NCBI GenBank assembly: GCA_948146395.1
Contig: OX411546.1
Span: 21,616,449 to 21,680,448 of the forward strand
Length of the DNA stretch: 64,000 bases
Source of the DNA: Fragum whitleyi
Taxonomy: Eukaryota > Mollusca > Bivalvia > Cardiida > Cardiidae
Direction of reading: 5' to 3'
The notes beneath the pieces were generated by a model that saw only the letters and a list, made by a program, of their open reading frames with translations, was not told the origin of the DNA and did not search any database. Every line of letters begins with the position of its first letter. Position 1 is the stretch's first letter. A program made the position numbers and the translations under genes. This document shows positions 24,566-35,472 of the stretch, piece after piece.

Positions 24566-25762
24566 ATCCTGAAGGACACCACATCAATTAAATAGGCAGA
24601 TGTCAAAAAAGGAAATAATTTCTACATAAGATCAATACCATGGAATGTTTCCAGCCGAGAGCAAGACAGATATGCCTTTCTGCTCTTTGATTCCATGAAA
24701 AACAGGATGCACGGGGTGGAGCCCAAATGTGACCCCAGGGTCTTGATATAAACAAACTTGGTAGAGGTCTATTACATGTTGCTACAAACTAAATATGAAA
24801 GATGACTGCCTTCTGGTTTCAGAGAAGATTTTCAAGGTTTTCCTATTTTTATCCATTGTGCTCAGATGAGCTAAAAGGGATTCGCCCAGGTGGAGCCCAA
24901 ATATGACCCCAGGGTCTTGATATGAACAAACTTGGTAGTGGCCTACTAGATGATGCGAAGTACCAAATATGAAATCTGTCTACCTTCCTGTTTTGGAAAA
25001 GAAGATTTACACTCTTTGATTCTATGTAAAAAGGGTTGCGCCCAGGTGGAGCCCAAATATGATCTTAAGGTCTTGATATGAACAAACTTGGTAGAAGTCC
25101 ACTAGATAATGCTACATACCAAATATGAAAGCTGTCTGCCTTCTGGTTTCAGAGGAGAAGATTTATGGAGATTTCCATTTTTTACCCTTCATGCTCAGAT
25201 GAGATAAAAGGGGTGTGCCCGGGCAAAGCCCAAATATGACCCCAGGGTCTTAATATGAACAAACTTGGTAGAGGCCCACTAGGTGATGCCTCATACCAAA
25301 TATAGAAGCTGTCTGCCATCTGGTTTCAGAGAAGAAGATTTTTTAAGAATTTTGCTCTTTGATTCTATGTAAAAGGGTTACACCCAGTTGGAGCCCAAAT
25401 ATGACCCCAGGGTCTTGATATGAATAAACTTGGTAGAGGTCCACTAGATGATGCTACATACCAAATATGAAAGCTGTCTGCCTTCTGGTTTCAGAGAAGA
25501 AGATTTTTGAAGATTTTCCTATTTTCACCCTTTTTGTTAACGGTAAAGGAAAAGTTAAGGGCAGATTTTATTTATTTGAACAACTTGGGACGTAGAGCTT
25601 GACCCAAGGAATATCCCTGCCAAGTTTCATCAAGATTGGCCCACTGGTTTAGGAGGAGAAGATGTTTAAAGAAATTGTGGACGAAGCACGACTGACGACG
25701 GACAACGGACATTCTTTGATCACAATAGCTCACCTTGAGCACTTCGTGCTCAGGTGAGCTAA
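24566..25762 (+). mobile_element. Family B element, copy 1 (5' truncated)
   Basis: Tandem units of about 156-177 bp, each with 'gcccaaatatgacccc', 'gtcttgatatgaacaaactt' and 'gctgtctgccttctggttt'; GCCCAAA recurs near 24721, 24895, 25051, 25228 and 25393. Then a purine-rich AGAAGATGTTTAAAGAAATT stretch, a GACGACGGACAACGGAC run, CAATAGCTC and a 3' hairpin AGCTCACCTTGAGCAC-TTC-GTGCTCAGGTGAGCT ending in AAA. The frame encoding FSSPEHEVLKVSY is this 3' module read on the minus strand. Confidence 0.8.
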
Positions 25763-27040
25763 ACAAGAGGACCAAGATGGTCCTAGATCGCTCACCTGAG
25801 TCTCTATGACCCCTGGGACATCACATTAATTAGATAGGCAGATGTCAAAAAGAAGATAATTGCCTAAGATCAATACCATGGAACGTTTTCAGCGAAGAGC
25901 AAGACAGATATACCTTTTTGCTCTTTGATATTATGTAAAAAGGGTTGCGCCCGGGTGAAGCCCAAATATGATCCTAGGGTCTTGATATGAACAAACTTGG
26001 TAGAGGTCAACTAGATGATGCTACATACAAAATATGAAAGCTGTCTGCCTTCTGGTTTCAGAGAAGAAGATTTTTGAAGATTTTCATTTTTTTACCCTTC
26101 GTGCTCATAAGAGATAAAGGGATGCACCCATGCAAAGCACAAATATGACCCAAGAGTCTTGATATGAACAAACTTGGTAGAGGCCCACTAGGTGATGCTA
26201 CACACCAAATATTAAAGCTGTCTTCCATATGGTTACAGAGAAGAAGATTTTTAAAGATTTTCGCTCTTTGATTCTATGTAAAAAGGGTTGCGCCCGGGCA
26301 AAGCCCAAACATGATCCTAGGGTCCTGATATGAACAAACTTGGTAGAGGTCCACTAGATGATGCTACATACAAAATATGAAAGCTGTCTGCCTTCTGGTT
26401 TCAGAGAAGAAGATTTTTGAAGATTTTCAATTTTTTACCCTTCGTGCTCATAAGAGATAAAGGGATGCACCCATGCAAAGCACAAATATGACCCAAGGGT
26501 CTTGATATGAACAAACTTGGTAGAGGCCCACTAGGTGATGCTACACACCAAATATTTAAGCTGTCTGCCATCTGGTTACAGAGAAGAAGATTTTTAAAGA
26601 TTTTCGCTCTCTGATTCTATGTAAAAAGGGTTGGGCCCGGGCTAAGCCCAAATATGACCCCAGGGTCTTGATATGAACAAACTTGGTAGAGGTCCACTAG
26701 ATGATGCTACATACCAAATATGAAAGCTGTCTGCCTTCTGGTTTCAGAGAAGAAGATTTTTAAAGATTTTCATATTTTCACCCTTTTTGTTAAGGGTAAA
26801 GGGAAAGTTAAGGGTGGATTTCGTTTATTTGAACAACTTTGGTAGAGCTTGACCCAAGGAACATCCCTGCCAAGTTTCATCAAGATTGGCCCACTGGTTT
26901 AAGAGGAGAAGATGTTTAAAGAAATTGTGGACGACGAACGACGGACGACGCACGACGCACGACGCACGACTGACGACGGACGACGGACATTCTACGATCC
27001 CAATAGCTCACCTTGAGCACTTCGTGCTCAGGTGAGCTAA
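25763..27040 (+). mobile_element. Family B element, copy 2 (complete ends)
   Basis: Begins AACAAGAGGACC with a 5' hairpin (AGGACC-aagat-GGTCCT) and the motif GCTCACCTGAG, which is complementary to the 3' CTCAGGTGAGC. Tandem units follow as in copy 1, then (GACGACGCAC)n and the same 3' hairpin. It starts exactly where copy 1 ends. Confidence 0.85.
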
Positions 27041-28120
27041 AAAGTGATCCCTCCCAATATTCTGGGATCCTGGGTGCTTCTTGGTCTTGAGAACATATTC
27101 CTTTCCTTTCATTATTGTTTAACTTATCATAATCATATTTTGATTTCAAAATCATGTTATAGACAACATTTCATTTATTTTTTTTAACATTTATTTTATA
27201 TAATCATATCAAATACATTATAATTATACATCAGGTTTCATTCATATATCAAACACATATAAATAATTCATAAAGCATTACAATAGTTCAATATAGAGTT
27301 TTTAAAATAAGGTACTAAATTGATAAATGACAATTTTCTGTCTCTTTTGAAATATATATATAGTGTTAATTAATGAAAGGGAAAGGAAAATAATTTCCTA
27401 TCTGCTTTTTATTGGCAGGATAAAAAAAATCAATCTATAACAGGAAATCAGTATTTACAATTTTCTTCACGGTTGACAATGAATTCTTTGATAACATTAA
27501 AGCTTAACGACTCAATACAACAAAATTACCTGTCCCAGGTACGGGTTAGATAATCCAATTAACCTGCGGGAGGGATTTTGCAATAGTCTCAAAGCACCTT
27601 ACTTTCATATCACTTGTAGTCTTGTACTGTTTGTCAATGGGCAACCAAATTGCAGTAAATTTAGTTTAAGAATGCCATATTTACAACATTTTGCTTGCGA
27701 ACTTACAATAAATTACAGATTTTTTCATTACCCCTGAAATTTTGTAATATTTGAGGGATCAAAATTATACTAGACTTATGAGTTATCAACAAGATGTTAA
27801 CTGTGAATAATGAGATACTTTAATAGAGGATATCCTGTAGCTTGGAGTGCTTGTGAATATAAATTTGGGTGCGACCAACTGATCCATGAAATATTGTGAC
27901 ATCCTGTCGATAATTTTGGGCCTTTCAAACAGATTTTAAGGTAAAAAATGAAAATGTTTTATATAGTTTGATATTGTGAGTACAAAACATGTTGCAATCA
28001 AAGTACCAGTTGTTTTTAAAGGGAGTTAATTCTCTTTCAAAACAAAAAATTTAATTATAGCATGCCTATTACATGAGTATATCCACAATGAAGAATTTAG
28101 AAGAGAAGTAATAGCCCCTT
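27041..28120. other. No gene seen
   Basis: AT-rich sequence without recognisable genes. 'gggcaaccaaattgcagtaaat' near 27640 resembles a motif near 36045 and 36713. Confidence 0.5.
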
Positions 28121-28238
28121 ATTCAGGGTGACAAAATAGAGCAAACTACTTGCAAATTATACCCCACTTTGCACATGCAGTTGCATGCAAAGTGGGGTAT
28201 AATAGGCAAGTAGTTTGCACCATTTTGTCATCATGAAC
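28121..28238. repeat. Foldback element, family G (best-preserved copy)
   Basis: TTCAGGGTGACAAAATAG at one end and CATTTTGTCATCATGAA at the other. The stem GCAAACTACTTGCAAATTATA... pairs with ...TATAATAGGCAAGTAGTTTGC around CCCCACTTTGCA/TGCAAAGTGGGG. Confidence 0.8.
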
Positions 28239-28599
28239 GCAGGCCAGATATAGATTTTCATCTCGCTCAGTATTTTTTAAAGCTGTCCTTCCACAGAAAA
28301 AGAAAAAGTGCAGTCTATTTTCCTCATGGAACCACCTCTATTTAGCAACCACTATCAAAATATTTACTACAAAGATTAACATATTCATTAAGTATCATAA
28401 CTATAGTGCTAGATAGAATTAAGTGAGATTTACTCTTAAATTTGCAAAAGTACCGTAACAGATTATTCTATTTCTTATCACGAAAAGTTAAATGAGATGA
28501 GCATTTTCTGAAGTAACTGATTTTGGAGGTGACCTTTAATTCAAATTAGTGGTCATATGTAAGATACAGGTTTTGCAGTAATATGATAGCTAAAGATAT

Positions 28600-28670
28600 A
28601 TGGCTCAGTGAAAAACAGTTTTTTCTGCCTATATGTTTATAGGCAGTTACAACTGTTTTTGTGCAGAAAC
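28600..28670. repeat. Short foldback element, family F
   Basis: TGGCTCAGTGAAAAACAG, core CTGCCTATATGTTTATAGGCAG, then TTACAACTG. The right outer arm has decayed. Confidence 0.65.
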
Positions 28671-28745
28671 ATTGACATGACTTAAGATAATTAAATCTGC
28701 AGTGGAAGAAAGCATAAAAATCATGAGGTTCTGTCGAATGCTCAC

Positions 28746-28974
28746 TTAACCCTTTGCTGTTTAATCCCTGCTTTTTATGTGCCTGTGATTTTATGATTGA
28801 GAAAACATTGAGAAAAAAGAAGAAATTGCTTCTGATAAGCAATTTCTTCTTTTTCCTCACTATTTTCTACCCTACTGAATGGTTATTTTTTAAATTCAAT
28901 CCACTTTAAATTTTTGTCTGCAAAACCTTTGTATTTGGATAGGTCCAAAATTATGTACAACAGGAAAGGGTTAA
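28746..28974 (+). mobile_element. TTAA-type MITE, family C (head of tandem unit 1)
   Basis: Complete family C copy with TTAA at both ends and the GAAGAAATTGCTT hairpin. It is followed by single-copy-like DNA that recurs after the MITE at 29413 (see 28975-30075). Confidence 0.85.
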
Positions 28975-30075
28975 GTCTCAAAGATGCCCAGTCTATCACA
29001 CCAAGTCTTAAAACTGTCATTACAAAAGCCCAATCTCACTTAATCTGGTCTCCTAGATTTTATTGGACATTCTAGGATAAAATGTGACAAGTTTCTTCTG
29101 CCAGGAGTATAAAACCGCAATCTTGCCTTTCTTAACCTTTAACATGGATGAACAAGATTGCAGGATTCATAAAAATACTCTGCCAAACAATTGCCCATAG
29201 AATACCTCCAAACCCCGAAAAATATTCACAAGGTCAGGTGACAAGGAACACTCTGTAAAATTTCATTTATTCTTTTCCCACACTGTCCTTCCAAAAATTG
29301 CTTAACGAGTTATGACTTTACAATTTTTGATTTTGATACATTGCAAAGAATTAATAAAGTTAACTTTCTTAGGAGGACCTGTTATTTATAGGTTACTACA
29401 AGACTTGTAAAATTAACCCTTTCCTGTTTTCACAAAGTTATAGACCAGTCCTGTCCAAATTCAAAGATTTTGTAAATCATATTTTAAAGTGGATTTAAAT
29501 TGAAAAACAACCATTCAGCAGGGTAGAAAATAGTGTGGAAAAAGAAGAAATTGCTTGTCAGAAGCAATTTCTTCTTTTTTCTCAATGTTTTCTCAATCAT
29601 TAAATCACAGGCATGTAAAAAGCAGGGATTAAACAGCAAAGGGTTAAGTTTCAAAGATGCCCAGTCTATCACACCAAGTCTTAAAACTGTCATTACAAAG
29701 GCCCAATCTCACTTAATCTGGTCTCCTGGATTTTATTGGACATTCTAGGATAAAATGTGACAAGTTTCTTCTGCCAGTAGTATAAATCTGCAATCTTGCC
29801 TTTCTTAACCTTTAACATGGATGAACAAGATTGCAGGATTCATAAAATACTCCAAATAATTGCCCATAGAATACCTCCAACAAGCCCAAAAATATTCACA
29901 AGGTCAGGTGACAAGGAACACTCTGTAAAAATTTCATTTATTCTTTTCTCACACTGTTTTCCTTCCAAAAAGTTATGACTTAACAATTTTTGATTTTGAT
30001 ACATTCCAAAGGATTAATACAGTTTCTTAAGAGGACCTGTTATTTCTAGGTTATATACAAGACCTGTAAAATATA
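28975..30075. repeat. Local tandem duplication (about 435 bp x 2) with an intervening MITE
   Basis: 28975-29412 and 29648-30075 are near-identical ('tcaaagatgcccagtctatc', 'ttaacctttaacatggatga', 'acaaggtcaggtgacaagga'). Each copy is preceded by a family C MITE, but the two MITEs are in opposite orientations. No gene is recognised inside. Confidence 0.8.
29413..29647 (-). mobile_element. TTAA-type MITE, family C (head of tandem unit 2)
   Basis: Reverse orientation: begins TTAACCCTTTCCTGTTTT and ends AACAGCAAAGGGTTAA. Hairpin present. Confidence 0.85.
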
Positions 30076-30172
30076 GAACCAGTGAGTAGGTCTAACAGGC
30101 TTGTGGTATGTCAAACTTGGAGAGGCCAATCTTTGGAAACATAAACTAGTCAAGAGTTAAATTTTGTATTCA

Positions 30173-30398
30173 TTAACCCTTTGCTGTTTAATCCCTGCGC
30201 TTTACATGGCTGTGATTTTATGATTGAGAAAACATTGTGAAAAAAGAAGAAATTGCTTCTGACAAGCAATTTCTTCTTTTACCACACTATTTTCTACCCT
30301 ACTGAATGGTTATTTTTCAAATTTAATCCACTTTAAATTTTCGTCTGCAAAACCTTTGAATTTGGACAGGTCCAAAATATTGTAAAACAGGAAAGGGT
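30173..30398 (+). mobile_element. TTAA-type MITE, family C
   Basis: The left TTAA is kept. The right end reads AACAGGAAAGGGTCGA, so the right TTAA is mutated. Hairpin present. Confidence 0.8.
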
Positions 30399-31849
30399 CG
30401 AGGATAAAAAAGCCCCCATATTGGGTGATGTTCCAGGAATGACAATTTGTCAAGAATAAAGGAGAGGCTTAACTAAGACTTACTATATCCACGAAGAACC
30501 CATAGTCACGCACATAAGGGAAATTATTCAAATAAAATTATTTTTCGAATTAAAAGAACATATTTTCTTATATTTTTTATCTTTGTTTACATATTGTCAT
30601 CTCAATAAAACATAAAATTTGTCAATTGCACATATTTTATAGAAAAGTCACAGTTTTCAAAAAACCTACCAAAAAATGCCAGATCAGTAAAAAGAGAACC
30701 AATTTCACGCACTAATGATAAAAGTATAAGAATTAGAGAAAAAATTGTTTTTGGTTTCAAATTTCACCTATGATTAGTAAACAATTTTCTGACCCATTCT
30801 TCAAAAAAAAAAAAAGATGTTTGTAAACCCATATTGATTTCTATATTGAATTATAGATTTCCAAGTATTTGTACCGACATAAAGTGGTCAGTCAATCCCT
30901 ATTTTGAAAAGGGGTTCCTCATAAATTGATATAACATACACATTTTTTCCAAACTGAGAGTTTATGTTATTGTTTCTCAGATTAGAAAGAAATTTGCTGA
31001 AAAAATAATCCATTTTTCATAATTCTTTATCATCTAAAAGACATCACAATATTAGAAAAGAATCTGAGCTAGATGGTAAGAATGTTGCCTTATTTTCTCA
31101 TTTCAATATAAGGACCCCCTATATGTTTATCTACCCATATAAATCTCATATTAATGACACACTACATAATGCTTGTTCCTTTTCAAAGCCTCAGATGACG
31201 ACAAATACCAAATATAAAAAGATAACCACATCAGTTGGATAACCAAGAAAACTATGACTTATTATGATGTTACAAACTAGGACATAAGGAAAATGGGATA
31301 AATTGACCCTATTGTTTTGAACTACGCTAGAAAATACAATAAAAATTTTAATTAGTAAAATTTCTGACATTTTTCAAGTCAGAATAGGACTATTTAGATT
31401 GAAATAAGAAGATTGTGCCATTTAGTTTTGCATTGACTTCATAATTGACCGAATATAGATAGTGCGTGACAATTGGGTCGCGTGAAAAAGGGTACCTGGA
31501 GGATATACAGCTTGTAAAATTGGGAAGAAATCAATTTCTCCCCTACAAACATAGTTTGATCTAGTTATCGCGGATCACTTCGTGTTGGTAATTAAACTGA
31601 ATAAAAATTGTGCCAGAAAATTGACAGCAAGCCGGCCCCATGAACATAGGTTCAAAAATAACAACTTCATGTCAATCACAAATTTTCATGGACAGTTCTT
31701 CAAAAATTCCATTCTTGAGATTGTTAAGCATTTGGAAAAGAACTGAAGAAGATTCATGAAATGTTCAGGAGCAGATCAAAGTTTGAACAAAGTTATCTCA
31801 TTGTCCATAATAGATACCAGATCTACATACATAGCTTCAGAAAGGTGTG
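30399..31849. other. No gene seen
   Basis: Strongly AT-rich non-coding sequence with no domain-bearing frame. 30510-31500 holds several loose 'cacg/gtgcgtgac' patches but no clear repeat. Confidence 0.5.
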
Positions 31850-32007
31850 TGGTAGTAGACCTGTAATAGCTCCTCAACATTTTGGAAGTGATGAACTTTT
31901 ACAGTGTTAACCAAGGTTTCCTACTGATTTCATTAGGAAACCTTGGTCAACATTGTGAAAGATCATAAGTTCTGAAATGTTGCGGAACTATTACGGGTCC
32001 ACTACCT
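31850..32007. mobile_element. Foldback element, family I (complete)
   Basis: Arms GGTAGTAGACCTGTAATAGC... and ...GAACTATTACGGGTCCACTACC are inverted. The centre is CCAAGGTTTCCTACTGATTTCATTAGGAAACCTTGG. About 158 bp. Single arms recur at 2530 and 18803 and the centre recurs at 20676. Confidence 0.75.
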
Positions 32008-32260
32008 ATAACATATAACAACTAAGCCAGGGAACATTTTTTTGGCTCAGTGGCTAGCTTATTGGTCTTGTAAACCAAAAATTTCAATACTTTTATTACG
32101 CTGTGGTTCAACCTATACCAACAATGAATTGTTTTCAGCTATGCTCAGTTACCAACAATGTGTTTGTAACAATGTTTAATAAACTCAGTGACAGACAAGC
32201 TTTGTACTTTTCTTGAAATGTTCATGAATTGTGCAAGTAATACAGAAAATAGTCATTATA

Positions 32261-32360
32261 CACTGCAACTCCATTACAACCCTCTCCATTATACCACTGA
32301 CTCCTTTAAAACGCTGGGCCCACTAGGGGTGGGAGTAGGCATTATAATGGAGTTGCAGTG
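32261..32360. mobile_element. TA-flanked foldback MITE
   Basis: Inverted ends CACTGCAACTCCATTACAA and TTATAATGGAGTTGCAGTG, flanked by TA on both sides (32259-32260 and 32361-32362). 100 bp. A TA target is typical of Tc1/mariner-type elements; the assignment is inference. Confidence 0.7.
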
Positions 32361-32845
32361 TAACTGTATATAGCCATTGAAAATTTGAATCAGCTCTTTC
32401 TGAATTTTCTTGAGACTGAAATACAAATGGTAATAGCACAGGTATTTTCCTTCTGTAAGCTAGTTGCACTCTAGGAACAGTGCAATACTTAGGAAATTGT
32501 GAAGTATTACAAGCGTATTTGAATGGGTTACAAAGTCATCTGATAAAAAGTTAATCCACACTCACAAAGAGAGCAATTTTCGGAAAACTTGTGACAGAAG
32601 ACATAATCATGTTTGAGTTCATTACACGGTAGATTGACGTCTAACAGGTTTCGTATTGTATTACAAAATCAATGATTTTCATAGTCCACCGTATCTAATC
32701 CCCAAATCTCATTGAGCCCAGATTATGTGCACTTCGGTACTACATTTATATTAATAAAGATATTGTATCAAAATAAAGTTATTAATCTGTCATGGATTGA
32801 AATCACAGCAGTGCTGTTGACCACATGTTTCATGAACACTTGGAT

Positions 32846-32913
32846 GGGTCAGCTCAAAACTATTGTAAGTGTCTATTGATATATAGGCACTTACAATAGT
32901 TTTTGGCTGATCC
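32846..32913. repeat. Short foldback element, family F variant 2
   Basis: GGTCAGCTCAAAACTATTGT pairs with ACAATAGTTTTTGGCTGATC; the centre is AAGTGTCTATTGATATATAGGCACTT. Confidence 0.75.
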
Positions 32914-33095
32914 CATAGTTGGTCAATAAAGCCGACAACTCCCTAAGAATCTACACCATAATCCTATTATTACTTGCTCTGAGCTTTTGTTTTGCATGTC
33001 ACTCAATACAGCTGATGTCAAATTAAGAGTTGGTTTTGGGTTTGAATAAGACTTAATTGTCTGGAAATGAGATCCAAAAGGAGCTTGGAAATGAA

Positions 33096-33470
33096 ATAGT
33101 CAGCAACAAGGGCTGGCAAATTATATAACAATACACACAGGCAGACAAGGAAAAAGCCATCCATAGGGGATTGCAAATGAAATAGCTATCTACGGGGGCT
33201 TGCAAATATAATAGCCACCCAAAGGGGCTGGCAAATGAAATAGCAACCCACAGGGGCTGGCAAATGATATAGCCACCCACAGGAGCTGGCAAATGAAAAT
33301 GCCATCCATAGGGGGAGCAATTGAAATAGCAATCTACAGGGGATGGTAGATGAAAAAGCCATCTATAGGGGCTGGAAATGAAATAGTCAGCTACTGGGGC
33401 TTAAAAATGAAATATCCATACACAGGGGCTGGCAAATGAAATAGCTATCCACAGGAGTTAGCAATCAGTC
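33096..33470. repeat. 29-bp minisatellite, block 1
   Basis: Diverged tandem copies of a unit like 'ggctggcaaatgaaatagcca' plus 'cccacagg', about 29 bp with some length variants. Long minus-strand frames here and in block 2 are repeat artefacts. Confidence 0.85.
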
Positions 33471-33774
33471 CACAATCTGACGCCAGTTTGGCCAAAAATT
33501 CCCCAAATTCGCTGGACAGTTTTATGGTTCCATGATTATCTGATAATTGCTTCCATGGGACTATCAAATGCATCATGCAGCCTGTTACAGTTGAGTAATT
33601 CTGAGAACTGGCCAATGATTTCTCCTCGTTCCAGTAGAGTAAACAAAATACCATGGTCAAAACTGCTTGGGTAACGGACTGCCTGGAGTTAATCACCTAT
33701 GATTTTCTAGTAAATCGAGATAATGGTCAATAGCGCAGTGGTCCAAAATGTTACAGTCTCGTGGCGTTAGATGG
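33471..33774 (-). pseudogene. Possible decayed coding remnant between minisatellite blocks
   Basis: Between the two minisatellite blocks the minus strand carries protein-like segments in different frames: one ends HLTPRDCNILDHCAIDHYL (near 33720-33776), another reads FDHGILFTLLERGEIIGQF (near 33585-33640), and a third is an 83-codon frame at 33445-33696. They cannot be joined without frameshifts and no splice signals separate them. I do not recognise a family; chance open frame is possible. Confidence 0.25.
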
Positions 33775-34440
33775 AGCAGTGCAATTGAAATAGCCATCCA
33801 CAGGAGTTGGCAAATGAATAAGCCATCTACAGGTGTTTGCAGAGCAAATAGATATACAAATAGGATTGAAAATGGAATAGCTATCCACAGGGGCTGGCAA
33901 ATGAAATAGCCACCCACAGGAGCTGAAAATTTAAATATTGCTGCCATCCACAGGGGCTGGCAAATGAAAAATCCCATCCACAGGAGCTGGCAAATGAAAT
34001 AGCCAACCAAAGGGGCTGATAATTGAAATATTGCTGCCATCCCCAGGGGCTGACAAATGAAAAACCCATCCATAGGGGCTGGCAAATGAAAAACCCATCC
34101 ACAGGGGCTGGCAAATGAAATAGCCAACCACAGGGGCTGATAACTGAAATATTGCTGCCATCCACAGGGGCTGGCAAATGAAAAACCCATTCACAGGAGC
34201 TGGCAAATGAAATAGCCAACCACAGGAGCTGGCAAATGAAATAGCCAAACACAGGAGCTGGCAAATGAAATAGCCAAACACAGGAGCTGGCAAATGAAAT
34301 ACTGCTGCCATCCACAGGGGCAGACAAAAGAGATAGCCATCCACAGAGGCTGAAAAATTAAAAAGCCATCCATAGAGCAGAGCAAATAGCCATCTATAGG
34401 TGCTTGCAGAGCATTAATAGCCATCCACAGGGGCCGGAAA
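33775..34440. repeat. 29-bp minisatellite, block 2
   Basis: More than 20 tandem units of about 29 bp ('cacaggagctggcaaatgaa' + 'atagccaac'); some units carry an added 'tattgctgccatc'. Because 29 is not a multiple of three, three successive units read through all three minus-strand frames, and none contains a stop. This explains the overlapping 137-165-codon frames. Confidence 0.9.
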
Positions 34441-35160
34441 ATGAAATTAAAGGGAACAAACAGTATAGATGGCATGTGTTTATTTGGTACCATACTTTTC
34501 AGTATATAAGAGTTAAAGTGCCCATTACGGAGAATAATGTAATGTTAAGTAATACTTATATGAAACAATTCAAAAATAAGAGGAAAATGTCAGAGTGGTC
34601 ACTATCAAGCTATCAGGAAAGTAGATCTAGCATTTATTAGAGTAAATTTGATATATTCTCATACCAAACCGCACAGTCAAAGTAATAAGTCCCACAATCG
34701 CCTTATCACTTCATTTAACCTTATCTGGTGGCTAGGACCCTATAATGAAGAAAAATTAATAATGTTATTAAGTTAGACAGGTGGTCAGTTATTGATTAAT
34801 GATTGTATTATTGAATGTGCCCTTGTCCCAGTCTAATAGTATTGTATAGTACAGCCCCTACCCAGTCCTGCAATAGGGCGTGTTCAATGCACACACTCCT
34901 TCTTTTCCTGCATTCGATCAATTCTTGCAAACCTTATTCATTGAATACATTAATCAATTTAAAAAGAGTATTCCTTCAGCTTTTACCTGTTTTTAAACAA
35001 AAGTTTTTTTTGCCTTCATTCCTTTAATTTGCCTTAAAATCTAGTGTCACCCTCTGAATCTCCAAGCTATATCATTTCTAACCCTGATGAATTTGAATTT
35101 TGTTCCCAATAAAATTGTTGATTTTAGAAACATTTCAAACAGTTTGGCTCAAGTTTTTCC
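34441..35160. other. No gene seen
   Basis: AT-rich non-coding sequence without recognised repeats. Confidence 0.5.
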
Positions 35161-35164
35161 ATCA

Positions 35165-35472
35165 TAAGTAGAAATCAGGCAGTGTGAACTAAGATCAGAC
35201 TGCACATTATATGCAGTCTGATTTAACCCTTTCCTGTTTTACAAAATTTTGGATTTAATTTGAAAAATAACCATTCAGTATGGTAGAAAATAGTGTGGAA
35301 AAAGAAGAAATTGCTTGTCAGAAGCAATTTCTTCTTTATTCACAATGTTTTCTCAATCATAAAATCACAGGCACGCAAAAAGCAGGGATTAAACAGCAAA
35401 GGGTTAACTCTATACTGAGGGCCAAAGGGTATGAACAGCAGGAAAACAAACATGAACATCAGGACAAGGGTT
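35165..35472 (+). mobile_element. TTAA-type MITE, family E, interrupted by family C
   Basis: The left part GTGAACTAAGATCAGACTGC...GCAGTCTGAT (35173-35222) resumes at 35408 as CTCTATACTG and runs to AGGACAAGGGTTAA. The family C insertion splits the element's palindrome exactly at a TTAA. Confidence 0.75.
35223..35407 (-). mobile_element. TTAA-type MITE, family C, inserted in family E
   Basis: TTAA at 35223-35226 and again at 35404-35407 bracket the element. Removing the insert with one TTAA restores the continuous E sequence GATTTAACTCTATACTG. This shows directly that family C duplicates TTAA on insertion. The copy is shorter (181 bp between the TTAA outer edges less one duplicate) owing to an internal deletion. 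Confidence 0.85.

Noticed and set aside
26916..27155. Frame containing FSSPEHEVLKVSYWDRRMSVVRRQ
   Set aside because: It is the 3' hairpin and (GACGAC)n module of family B on the minus strand, repeated at each B copy; not a gene.
33693..34493. Overlapping 100-165-codon minus-strand frames resembling a membrane protein
   Set aside because: They are read-through of a 29-bp minisatellite in all three frames, with no conserved start, domain or splice sites.
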